64,000 nt of DNA from Desulfoluna limicola (GTDB lineage Bacteria > Desulfobacterota > Desulfobacteria > Desulfobacterales > Desulfolunaceae): the NCBI RefSeq assembly GCF_021654575.1, contig NZ_AP024488.1:5213501-5277500 (forward strand), read 5' to 3'. A model generated the notes under the pieces. That model saw only the letters and a list, made by a program, of their open reading frames with translations. It searched no databases and was not told where the DNA came from. The first letter of the stretch is position 1. Each line of letters opens with the position of its first letter. Positions 9,115-16,234 of this stretch are shown here, piece after piece. The translations under genes were made by a program, and so were the position numbers.

Positions 9115-9717
9115 ATGGCCGTGACGGAGAGCAGGCTTTCCGGGATTGCTGAGAAATACAGGGGCAAACGTCTTGAAGGGCTGGGAGAAGAAGAGGTCCT
9201 TGAAGATATCTTCCAGCTTCTTGAGGAGGTTGAGGCACGGGAAAAAGAGATTGGCTGGGCAAAGCGGCGCATCAAAGAGCTCGAACGCGATAAAAAAGGC
9301 GAGAGCAAGGTGGGGCGTACCCGAACAGCCATGTGGGCCATCCGGGGCTTTACAGCGGAAAACCGCCTGTACGTTAAAATGGCCGGAGAGTTTGATTACA
9401 AAGGCGCCAAACAGTTCTCAAACCATATCCTCACGGTTTTGGATTCCCTGCGCAGTGGCTGTGATGTCGTTGTGGACATCAGCCGCATTCAGGAGAACGG
9501 AGACAGAAAGAACGCGTTTCATATCCGAAAGGTGGCCTGTACCCTGGCCCAATTGAATGTCTCACGCATTATCCGTATCTCCGATGGCCTGCCCAAGGGC
9601 CTCAAGGAGATGGTGGATGACATCTTTGATGAGATCGGGTTGATTATTTATGATGTGCCCACCCTGGAAGACGCTTCGGCCCTCCTGAAGAAAGATGAGC
9701 ACCACCTGAGAACGTAA
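9115..9717 (+). CDS. Coiled-coil plus STAS-like domain protein
   Basis: 200 residues. Residues about 20-65 are charged and helical (a likely coiled coil). The C-terminal 110 residues read like a STAS/SpoIIAA-type domain: a beta strand (RLYVKMAGEFD), helix, then CDVVVDISRI, and a late SRIIRISDGLP segment. STAS domains act in anti-sigma antagonism or as non-enzymatic signalling modules. GAGGTGA lies 6 bases before the ATG. No kinase or phosphatase partner is adjacent. It is divergent from the diguanylate cyclase, so a shared signalling role is possible but unproved. Confidence 0.65.
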   Translation: MAVTESRLSGIAEKYRGKRLEGLGEEEVLEDIFQLLEEVEAREKEIGWAKRRIKELERDKKGESKVGRTRTAMWAIRGFTAENRLYVKMAGEFDYKGAKQFSNHILTVLDSLRSGCDVVVDISRIQENGDRKNAFHIRKVACTLAQLNVSRIIRISDGLPKGLKEMVDDIFDEIGLIIYDVPTLEDASALLKKDEHHLRT

Positions 9718-9751
9718 TGGTTGCCTGAAAGATCAGAGCACTGAATGACCG

Positions 9752-9789
9752 AAACCGGTATGGCCTTACACGCCATGACCGGTTTTTTG
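9752..9789 (+). terminator. Rho-independent terminator after the STAS-like gene
   Basis: Stem AACCGG-TATGGC with GCCATGACCGGTT (one bulged base), loop CTTACAC, then TTTTTT. It lies 35 bases after the stop. Confidence 0.8.
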
Positions 9790-9811
9790 TTTTGATCGCA
9801 ACGGCTCAGTA

Positions 9812-9983
9812 AGCCTCCGGCGGCAAGGTGTGCCACCTTGAAAGCGGGTAACGGATGCGCTTTGCCCCTCGTTCCTCGGGCCAAATCACATCCGCCTTTG
9901 ACTCAAGTGCTGCCAATGCTCTTTATTTAAACCTGTTTATCAAACTTTTCAAAAGCTTGGCCCCCGGCAGGGCCGCCGGAGGC
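9812..9983 (+). repeat. Intergenic repeat element, copy B (reference orientation)
   Basis: A complete copy of about 172 bases. It starts GCCTCCGGCGGCAAGGTG and ends GGCAGGGCCGCCGGAGGC, so the tips are inverted repeats. Internal blocks in order: AAGGTGTGCCACCTT, a GCGGATGCGCTTTGCCCCTCG-like block, a CGTTCCTCGGGCC block, AACCTGTTTATCAAACTTTTC, and GGCCCCCGGCAGGGCC. It has no start-to-stop coding capacity that is kept between copies. Confidence 0.88.
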
Positions 9984-10106
9984 GACATTGAACTGAATAG
10001 TCGCTGTGGCCTTCCATTCGTAAGGGATTGGAGGGTGGGTATCGCCGGGAAAAAACCGTCAAAAGAACCGCAAAGGGCCGTGTGGTTCTTGCCCACAATT
10101 CCATCT

Positions 10107-10136
10107 TTGTTTTTCTTGTAATTCAGAGGATAAGAT
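10107..10136 (+). promoter_or_regulatory. Possible sigma-70 promoter upstream of the CoA-disulfide-reductase gene
   Basis: TTGTTT (10107-10112) and TAAGAT (10131-10136) separated by 18 bases. A transcript from here would start near 10143 and run through the hairpin at 10171 before the gene at 10313. Confidence 0.45.
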
Positions 10137-10170
10137 ACTACAAAATGGGGGTGTCCGGGCTGACGAAGTT

Positions 10171-10201
10171 CCTGGTTTGTTCATAAAACCAGGCTTTTTT
10201 T
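10171..10201 (+). terminator. Terminator-like hairpin in the leader of the CoA-disulfide-reductase gene
   Basis: CCTGGTTT and AAACCAGG form an 8-base stem with a short loop, followed by CTTTTTTT. No gene lies between the previous terminator (9752) and this hairpin, so it ends either a very short RNA or an attenuated leader of the gene starting at 10313. Confidence 0.55.
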
Positions 10202-10312
10202 CAGTTCGGAACACTCGGGCGAGTGAGTGGGGTGCGACGCCATAGGACCCAGGATGTGTCCATTGACGCCGACCCAGTGGCGAAAAGCACAAGCAAAAAG
10301 GTAGACAAGAAG

Positions 10313-12019
10313 ATGTCAAGACGAGTTGTTGTCATCGGCGGCGTGGCCCTGGGGACCAAGGCTGCCTGCAGAGTGAAGCGCATCGATCCCACAACCCATG
10401 TTACCCTCATCGATAAAGACGAGTACATCTCCTACGGAGGGTGTGGCATTCCCTACTATGTGTCCGGGGATGTCGCGGATCATACGGCTCTCCAGAGCAC
10501 CGCGTACCACATGGTTCGCAACGAAGAGTTTTTCAAGACCATCAAGGGGTACGAAGAGGTGGTCACCGGCACCCTGGTGACCCGCATCGACCGTGACGCC
10601 AAGGTGGTCTGGGCCACGGGCAAGGACGGTGTCGAGAAGAGCTACCCTTACGATAAGCTCGTCATCGGTGCGGGAAGCCGCACTCGGGATCTTAAGATTC
10701 CCGGCCAGGAGCTTTCCGGTATCCACGCCGTGGGCAACCTGGAAGATGCCATGGCCATCAAGAAGATGGTGGCCGCCGGTCAGGTGGAAAAAGCCGTCAT
10801 CGTCGGTGCCGGGTTTATCGGCCTGGAGATGGCCGAAGCGTTGGCCGACATGTGGGGCATTGAGACCTCTGTCGTGGAGATCGGCGATCAGATCATGCCC
10901 GGTTTTGTCGGAAAGCAGATGGCCTACATGGCCCAGCGCTCCATGGAAGAGAACGAGGTGAGTTTTTACCTCGGTGAGACCGTGAAAGGATTTGAGGGCG
11001 ACGAAGGGGCGGTACAGCGTGTCGTCACGAACCAGCGCACCCTGGAAGCCGATCTCGTCATCATGGCGGTGGGCATTCAGCCCAACGCGGAGCTGGCTCG
11101 GGACGCCGGTCTCGAGGTGGGACCCACCGGCGGGATCGCGGTCAACGAAAAACTCCAGACCACCGATCCGGACATCTACTCCGGCGGGGACTGCATCGAA
11201 CTCAAGCACGCCATCAGCGGCAAACCCGGCATCTGGCCCCTGGGGTCCCTTGCCAACCGTCAGGGCCGCGTCATCGGCACCAACATGGCCGGAGGCTCCG
11301 CCACCACCGAAGCGCCGGTGGGAAGCTTTGTGGTCAAACTCTTCGACAAGTCCCTGGCAGGCACCGGGCTGACACTCAAAGCCGCCGAAGAGGCAGGCTT
11401 TGACGCGATCAGCGTCTCCATGTGCCAGCTGGACCGCGCCCACTTCTACCCGGAAAAAGAGTTGATGTTCCTGGAGCTGGTGGTGGAGAAGAGCACCAAG
11501 CGAGTCCTGGGGATCCAGGGGTTTGCCGGAAGCGGCGATGCCATGGTGGGGCGTATCAACGCCGTGGCCGCCACCCTGAAGTACAAGCCCACCATTCTGG
11601 ATATCAGCAACCTGGAGTTTGCCTACTCCCCCCCCTTCAGCTCTGCCATGGACATCGTCAACTCCCTGGCCAACGTCGCGGACAACGCCATTGACGGCCT
11701 CGTCAACCTGGTTCCCCTGGAGACCTTTGAAGGGCTCTGGGACGAGGGCGACTGCGTCTTCATCGATTGCCGCGAGCGTCCCGATTCCACACCATTCTGC
11801 GAGAAGTTCCCCGGCAAGTGGAACAGCATTCCCCAGGGTGAGATCAAGAATCGCCTCGCCGAGGTCCCCAAAGACAAACTGGTGGTCCTCATCTGCAACA
11901 CCGGCGTGCGCTCCTTCGAAGCCCAGGTCAACCTGCGCGAAATGGGCATCACCAACACCGTGAGCGTCCAAGGCGGCATGGCCAGCCTGAAAACATGGGG
12001 CTCCAAAGTGACCGAATAG
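10313..12019 (+). CDS. CoA-disulfide reductase-type FAD/NAD(P)H oxidoreductase with C-terminal rhodanese domain
   Basis: 568 residues. The N-terminus has the FAD Rossmann motif (VVVIGGVALGTKAACR). The single redox cysteine is in SYGGCGIPYYVSG (Cys44), as in the CoA-disulfide reductase/NADH oxidase/NAD(P)H sulfur oxidoreductase group. A second nucleotide motif (AVIVGAGFIGLEMAE) binds NAD(P)H. The last 100 residues are a rhodanese domain with active loop CNTGVRS (Cys528). Such fusions reduce CoA disulfide, CoA persulfide or polysulfide, which fits a sulfur-cycling anaerobe. The ATG at 10313 begins directly before the FAD motif; only a weak AAGG precedes it. A longer open frame reaches 10223 but adds no recognisable sequence. 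Confidence 0.9.
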   Translation: MSRRVVVIGGVALGTKAACRVKRIDPTTHVTLIDKDEYISYGGCGIPYYVSGDVADHTALQSTAYHMVRNEEFFKTIKGYEEVVTGTLVTRIDRDAKVVWATGKDGVEKSYPYDKLVIGAGSRTRDLKIPGQELSGIHAVGNLEDAMAIKKMVAAGQVEKAVIVGAGFIGLEMAEALADMWGIETSVVEIGDQIMPGFVGKQMAYMAQRSMEENEVSFYLGETVKGFEGDEGAVQRVVTNQRTLEADLVIMAVGIQPNAELARDAGLEVGPTGGIAVNEKLQTTDPDIYSGGDCIELKHAISGKPGIWPLGSLANRQGRVIGTNMAGGSATTEAPVGSFVVKLFDKSLAGTGLTLKAAEEAGFDAISVSMCQLDRAHFYPEKELMFLELVVEKSTKRVLGIQGFAGSGDAMVGRINAVAATLKYKPTILDISNLEFAYSPPFSSAMDIVNSLANVADNAIDGLVNLVPLETFEGLWDEGDCVFIDCRERPDSTPFCEKFPGKWNSIPQGEIKNRLAEVPKDKLVVLICNTGVRSFEAQVNLREMGITNTVSVQGGMASLKTWGSKVTE

Positions 12020-12049
12020 GTCTGCCTCCAAGACTCCCTGTGAGAAACG

Positions 12050-12086
12050 AAAAGCCTGCATCGTTAGACGATGCAGGCTTTTTTGT
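12050..12086 (+). terminator. Rho-independent terminator after the CoA-disulfide-reductase gene
   Basis: A perfect 12-base stem (AGCCTGCATCGT / ACGATGCAGGCT), loop TAG, then TTTTTTG, flanked by AAAA. It is strong and could work on both strands. Confidence 0.9.
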
Positions 12087-12118
12087 TTTTTATGGGTAAA
12101 GCGATTTTAAAAAAGCGT

Positions 12119-12289
12119 GCCTCCGGCGGCGAGGTGAGCCACCTCGAAAGCTGGTTGCGGATGCGCTTTACCCCTCGTTCCTCGGGGCCAATCACATCCG
12201 CCTTCAAACATGAATTCATCGGGTTTACCCATTAAGACCTGTTTGTCAAACTTTTCAAAAGGTTGGCCCCCGGCAGGGCCGCCGGACGC
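12119..12289 (+). repeat. Intergenic repeat element, copy C
   Basis: A full copy in the same orientation as the one at 9812. It begins GCCTCCGGCGGCGAGGTG and ends GGCAGGGCCGCCGGACGC, so the right tip has one base changed. The AAGGTG/CACCTT block here is GAGGTGAGCCACCTC: both arms changed together, which keeps the pairing. This compensating change suggests the structure matters. Confidence 0.87.
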
Positions 12290-12461
12290 ACAATCTGAAT
12301 CGTTACGACAGCACCAGGTTTGATCACAGTGTTGCCTTTTGATCTGAAGGCATCCTGAGGCGATATCGAACCGTCGGCAGCAAACGCACTTGTGACGCAC
12401 GGTGCTTTACGTTGCCCTCCGCGCGAATGCGTATGCGAGGTAAGAAGTAAGACGATACCCG

Positions 12462-12512
12462 TCTCGCATTCGCCACCGGGTTTCGAGGTGCCCCCACCTC
12501 GCCGCCGGAGGC
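12462..12512 (-). repeat. Partial intergenic repeat, half copy
   Basis: Only the outer arm survives: a GGTTTCGAGGTG...CACCTCGCCGCCGGAGGC segment. It directly precedes the promoter of the membrane protein gene at 12556. Confidence 0.6.
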
Positions 12513-12520
12513 AAAGCTTT

Positions 12521-12549
12521 TTGGCTTTTCCCTTGGCTTGTGCTTAAAT
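12521..12549 (+). promoter_or_regulatory. Possible promoter giving a near-leaderless transcript
   Basis: TTGGCT (12521-12526), 17 bases, TTAAAT (12544-12549). The predicted start is at or within a few bases of the ATG at 12556. No Shine-Dalgarno is visible before that ATG, which agrees with a leaderless mRNA. Confidence 0.4.
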
Positions 12550-12555
12550 AGCGGC

Positions 12556-13422
12556 ATGACTATGCGAAATCGATCCGGAATCATGGCGGCGTTGTGGGTG
12601 GTTGGGCTCTGGCTGGCGGTGAGTGCAGCGGGCGTTTTCTTGCTGGGGAGCCTTCCGGCGTCTGTGGGGCGGCTGGCGGGTATGGGACCAATGGTCCTTG
12701 CCCTGCACCTTTTTTTTCTTACCCTCATCACCGAAAAGGGCGTGAGCGCCATTGCCACCCCTTTTGTGCCTCAGTGGCAGCGCTGGGCGATCCTGGGGCT
12801 GGGAGCAGCCCTTGTCGGGGCAAGTTTTGTGGCGGTTCGACAGGGCGTTCCGGGGCGCACCGCTTGGGAGGCCCTGACCACCAGCGGGCAGATTTTGGTC
12901 GTGGTGGTGGCCGCAGGTTACCTTCCAAGATTTCTGAAACACCCCAACGAGATCCTTCCCCTGGTCAGTGTCATGGTGTGTGCCGATGTGGTGAGCTTTC
13001 TCGTGGGGCCCACCCACTTCATTGCAAGGGATGTGGCCGACTACTACCTCTCAGGACGAGAAGGCATCTACCCCCTCTCTGAGGTGCTGCTGATGAAGTT
13101 TGCAGCCCCCGGAAGCCTCGAGCTCTTTCCCCTCTTTGGCCTTGCCGACTGGTTCATGGTGATCTTTCTATCCTCAGGTGTCCGGCAGTTCGGCCTGGAC
13201 GATCGGGTGAAGGGGATACCCCTGGCCGTTCTGGGGCTTTATCTGGCGTCCGCCGCAGCCCAGTTGCTGCACATCTTTCTGCCCGCACTTCCTGTGCTGG
13301 CCCTCTTCTTTCTCCTCTGCATGGGGGGCCGCCACAGCGCTGCCTTTCGCCCTGGAAAGCGGGAGCTGCTCCTCACCCTCTTTCCTCCGGCCTTTTCTGT
13401 GATTGTTCTTGCCGTGCGATAA
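12556..13422 (+). CDS. Multi-spanning membrane protein with presenilin-like (GxGD-type) motifs
   Basis: 288 residues with roughly eight hydrophobic segments. I do not recognise a named family with certainty. Three features echo intramembrane aspartyl proteases: an Asp in a membrane segment (residue 144, CADVVSFLVGP), a second Asp at 198 in PLFGLADWFMV after an LLMKFAAPGS stretch, and a C-terminal PAL (residues 243-245, LPALPVLALFF). The usual GxGD is GLAD here, so activity is uncertain. The ATG at 12556 is chosen over an in-frame one at 12538, which would lie upstream of the predicted transcript start. It is a single-gene unit between repeats. Function is unproved. Confidence 0.65.
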   Translation: MTMRNRSGIMAALWVVGLWLAVSAAGVFLLGSLPASVGRLAGMGPMVLALHLFFLTLITEKGVSAIATPFVPQWQRWAILGLGAALVGASFVAVRQGVPGRTAWEALTTSGQILVVVVAAGYLPRFLKHPNEILPLVSVMVCADVVSFLVGPTHFIARDVADYYLSGREGIYPLSEVLLMKFAAPGSLELFPLFGLADWFMVIFLSSGVRQFGLDDRVKGIPLAVLGLYLASAAAQLLHIFLPALPVLALFFLLCMGGRHSAAFRPGKRELLLTLFPPAFSVIVLAVR

Positions 13423-13430
13423 GAAACGAC

Positions 13431-13549
13431 TCCGGCGGCAAGGGGCTGAACCCCTTGACCCCGGGTCTGCGAACGCTCCCTCCCCTCGTTCCCCAGGCTG
13501 ATCACATTCGCAACCTGCCTTCAAGCTGGCACACCTTGCCGCCGGAGGC
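13431..13549. repeat. Divergent intergenic repeat with inverted ends
   Basis: It begins CTCCGGCGGCAAGGGG, has CTGAACCCCTTGACCCCGGGTCTGCG, and ends CACCTTGCCGCCGGAGGC. The tips match the main element but the interior is a different, shorter type (AAGGGGCTGAACCCCTT in place of AAGGTGTGCCACCTT), so it is a subfamily or hybrid. Confidence 0.7.
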
Positions 13550-13562
13550 AGTCTTTTGAGCA

Positions 13563-13596
13563 TAAAAAAAGGCGACCCGTTCGGGCCGCCTTTTTG
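13563..13596 (-). terminator. Bidirectional terminator between converging genes
   Basis: AAAAAAGGCGACCCG, loop TTC, GGGCCGCCTTTTT. The stem has one A-C mismatch. A-runs and T-runs flank both sides, so it can serve the membrane protein gene (plus) and the cNMP-binding gene (minus), whose stop is 19 bases away. Confidence 0.85.
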
Positions 13597-13614
13597 GTTT
13601 TAGGAACCGATTTT

Positions 13615-14094
13615 TTATTCCTGAAGTTCGTGGATCTCCGGGTGGGTGGAGAGGGCCCGAAGGAACTGCTCGGTTCTTCGGATGAGCCGTTGGGCGATGA
13701 TCTTGTTCATCCGTGAATGAATGATATACCCCAGGGTGTGATTCTTCTCCATGAGGTCGAACAGGGCCTTTGTGTCGAAGGCGATGATTTCGCTGGCTTC
13801 GGTGCAGATGGCGCTGGAGCTGAAGGTGTGTTCCTCCGTGATGGAGGAGTAGCCGAAGCACTCGCCGGGGGTGAGGTTGGCCACTGCGACGGTGGTGGTT
13901 TCGGAGATGTCCTGTTCAATGAGCACGGCCCCGTTTCGGACCATGTAGAACATGCCTGCGGGCTCTCCCTCCTTGAACACCTGCTCTCCCTCCTCAAATG
14001 CTTTCGGTTTGCTTACGGTGATAACAAGGTCAAGCAAATGGTCCGGCAGGTCTTCAAAGATGACGGCTTGTCTGAGATCGTCTCGTGAGATCAT
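13615..14094 (-). CDS. Cyclic-nucleotide-binding domain protein without DNA-binding domain
   Basis: 159 residues, almost entirely one cNMP-binding fold: residues about 10-125 with the beta-roll pattern EEGEQVFKEGEPAGMFYMVRNGAVLIEQD and the phosphate-binding cassette region around LTPGECFGYSSI. A C-terminal helix follows with no helix-turn-helix. The cassette lacks the canonical RAA(T/S), so the ligand may not be cAMP. AAGGA lies 8 bases before the ATG. It is 75 bases downstream of the Mrp-type antiporter operon on the same strand and may be co-transcribed as a cytoplasmic regulator of that complex. Confidence 0.85.
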   Translation of the reverse strand: MISRDDLRQAVIFEDLPDHLLDLVITVSKPKAFEEGEQVFKEGEPAGMFYMVRNGAVLIEQDISETTTVAVANLTPGECFGYSSITEEHTFSSSAICTEASEIIAFDTKALFDLMEKNHTLGYIIHSRMNKIIAQRLIRRTEQFLRALSTHPEIHELQE

Positions 14095-14169
14095 GGAATC
14101 GTTCCTTATGATGAGGACGGTAGGGCGTGGGCAGACCGTCCGGTTGTTTTACCCCGGGTAATAACCCTC

Positions 14170-15957
14170 TTACCCCCTGACGGCATAGAGAATAAAAATA
14201 AAGAGCACGGCGATAAAGGCACCCACTCCGGTGGGGACGGTGCCCGTTCGAAAGGCCTGCCTGACCCGTTCTGAGAGGTCCGCTTGGGAGGCGTTTCCCT
14301 TCCCGAAAAGATGGGTGAATGGGGCCATCAGGAACACGGCAATGGACTCCGGTGCTGTTTGGGCAAACCGGTTGACGCTTCCTGTGACACCTTTTACAAA
14401 AAGGGCGTCACAGGCCGTGTTAAGGCCGTTGAAAGCCTTGTCGACCACCGTGTAGAAGAGGCGCCCGGCTCCGGCATAGAACCAGTCCGTGTCAAGGAAG
14501 GCGGCCTTCTCCAACCTGGGCAGAAGCCCTTTGGCCAGGAGAATCAAAAAGGCCAGGGTGCCGAAGAACTGGAGCTGGAGCTGATTGATCACGTGGGCAA
14601 AGGTGTAGGGCTCGTAGTCGGCGGCAAAGGGGAGGATGTTGTAAAGCACCTCATGGTTGGTGCCGACGAACACGCAGCCCAGAGCGGTAAGGCCCATGGC
14701 GATGCGCATGTTCCAGGGGGCTTCCTCGGGGCGGAGCCCTGCGTCTTTGTGGAAGAACGTAAGGAAGGGAACCCGCATGCCCACATAGGCAAAGACACCC
14801 ACAGCCGCAAACTGAAGGGCAAACCAGGCCAGGGTGAGGTGTTCGTGGGCCGCTGCCGAGATGATCATGGACTTGCTCACAAAGCCGCAGAAGAAAGGGG
14901 TGGACATGGACAGGCCACCCACGATGCAGAAGGTGGCGGTCCACGGCATGCTTCGGAAGAGGCCACCCAGATCGCTCAAGTCCTGCTTGCCGGTCTGCTG
15001 GATCACAGCGCCGGCGCTCATGAAGAGCAGGGACTTGTAGAGAATGTGGCAGACGGCGTGGGCCGCCACCCCGTTTAAGGCCAGGTCCGTGCCGATGCCG
15101 ATGCCCACGATCATGAAGCCCACCTGGTTGATGAGGCTGTAGGCCAGCACCCGCCTGATGTCGTTTTCAATGACCGCGTAGCACAAGGGAATAAGCGCCA
15201 TGGCAAGCCCTAAGGGGATGAGGATCTCGGTCCCCGCAAAGGTTCGGGCCATGAGGTAGACGGCGCTTTTGGTGGTAAACGAGCTTAAGAACACCGCTCC
15301 GGTCACCGTGGCTTCCGGGTACGCGTCCTTGAGCCATGCGTGCATGGGGTAGATCGCCGCGTTCACTGCCACGCCAATGAAAATGAACCAGGAGGCGGGG
15401 GAGGCCAGCTCGATGGCTGATAACGCAATGGACCCGGTTTCGTGGATCTGAAGGACAATCCCCGCCATGAGGGAGAGGCCCCCCAGGATGTGAATCATGA
15501 TGTAGCGGAAGGCCGCTTTCTGCGATTGTTCCGTTCGGCGCGCAAGGATCAGGAAGGTGGAGGCCACCGCCATGAACTCCCAGAAGATGTAGAGGGAGAA
15601 GAAGTCGCCGGCGAAGGTGACGCCCACGGCGCTTCCCGCATAGATCATGGCCGATGTGTGGGCCAGGGCGTCGTCTTCGTGCATGGCGTAGACACTGCCG
15701 GCAAAGGCGGCGATGCAGAAGATGATGCCGAAGACGCGGGAGAGGGCATCCACCCGTCCGAAGACGAGCTGGTAGTCCAGAAAAGGAACCGTCCAGTGGG
15801 TGCCGTTGGGTACCGAGACAAGGGTCAGCAGTGCGAGAAGCGGCAGGGCCATCATCCAGAGGGACCGTAAGCGCCCTTTCAGGATGGGAAGGGCCAAGGC
15901 ACCGGCCACCATGATGAGGGCCGGGGGCATATCTATAAAAGGAAATTGAAGTGTCAT
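14170..15957 (-). CDS. Mrp/Mbh-type antiporter subunit, NuoL/ND5-like (third MrpD-type paralogue)
   Basis: 595 residues with about 14-16 membrane segments and a long C-terminal extension ending in a last helix, like NuoL/MrpA-type subunits. The TM5 glutamate is kept (SLYIFWEFMAVAS). At the place where the two sister subunits have a lysine (FVKMALFP, FAKAGVMP), this one reads AVNAAIYPMHAWLKDAYPEAT, an Asn. A later lysine in SFTTKSAVYLMAR is kept. It is a proton- or cation-translocating membrane subunit, last of the core operon, starting 17 bases after the preceding stop. Confidence 0.88.
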   Translation of the reverse strand: MTLQFPFIDMPPALIMVAGALALPILKGRLRSLWMMALPLLALLTLVSVPNGTHWTVPFLDYQLVFGRVDALSRVFGIIFCIAAFAGSVYAMHEDDALAHTSAMIYAGSAVGVTFAGDFFSLYIFWEFMAVASTFLILARRTEQSQKAAFRYIMIHILGGLSLMAGIVLQIHETGSIALSAIELASPASWFIFIGVAVNAAIYPMHAWLKDAYPEATVTGAVFLSSFTTKSAVYLMARTFAGTEILIPLGLAMALIPLCYAVIENDIRRVLAYSLINQVGFMIVGIGIGTDLALNGVAAHAVCHILYKSLLFMSAGAVIQQTGKQDLSDLGGLFRSMPWTATFCIVGGLSMSTPFFCGFVSKSMIISAAAHEHLTLAWFALQFAAVGVFAYVGMRVPFLTFFHKDAGLRPEEAPWNMRIAMGLTALGCVFVGTNHEVLYNILPFAADYEPYTFAHVINQLQLQFFGTLAFLILLAKGLLPRLEKAAFLDTDWFYAGAGRLFYTVVDKAFNGLNTACDALFVKGVTGSVNRFAQTAPESIAVFLMAPFTHLFGKGNASQADLSERVRQAFRTGTVPTGVGAFIAVLFIFILYAVRG

Positions 15958-15974
15958 GGGATCGAACGTCTCCT

Positions 15975-16220
15975 CTAATGTTTACCTGTCGTTTTTCCGT
16001 TTTTCACCAGGAAATTGAGGCCCAGGGCAATGACGGGAAGGACCAGGCCGGAGAGAAACCCGAAGATGGGGTTGAACTCGGGCCATCCGTCCACGGTAAA
16101 CGACGCATGGGGGTGAATGAGAAGGTCCGCCCCCAGGAGGCAGGCCAGAAAAATCCCGAAGATGACAATCAGGGCCTTCAGGGTTTTCGGGCTGTTAAAG
16201 AGTGTTGTGTCTGTCGTCAT
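15975..16220 (-). CDS. Small two-helix membrane protein in the antiporter operon
   Basis: 81 residues with two hydrophobic segments (about 17-33 and 53-70) joined by a short periplasmic-looking loop (HPHASFTVDGWPEFNP). I do not recognise the family. It lies between two large antiporter subunits with 14- and 17-base gaps, so it is very likely an accessory subunit of the complex. Confidence 0.75.
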   Translation of the reverse strand: MTTDTTLFNSPKTLKALIVIFGIFLACLLGADLLIHPHASFTVDGWPEFNPIFGFLSGLVLPVIALGLNFLVKNGKTTGKH

Positions 16221-16234
16221 ATCTCACCTTAAAC

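Noticed and set aside
9855..10121. Open frames here and at 25960-26391 that share the peptide FKSLAPGRAAGG
   Set aside because: The shared peptide comes from translating the intergenic repeat element; neither frame has start signals or conserved ends.
10137..10201. Fluoride or other known riboswitch before the CoA-disulfide-reductase gene
   Set aside because: The hairpin is terminator-like but the conserved core bases of riboswitch classes I know are not present.
10316..12061. Long open frame (581 codons) on the minus strand opposite the CoA-disulfide-reductase gene
   Set aside because: Its sequence has no family pattern and is the antisense shadow of a gene with clear FAD, NAD and rhodanese motifs; high GC makes such shadows common.
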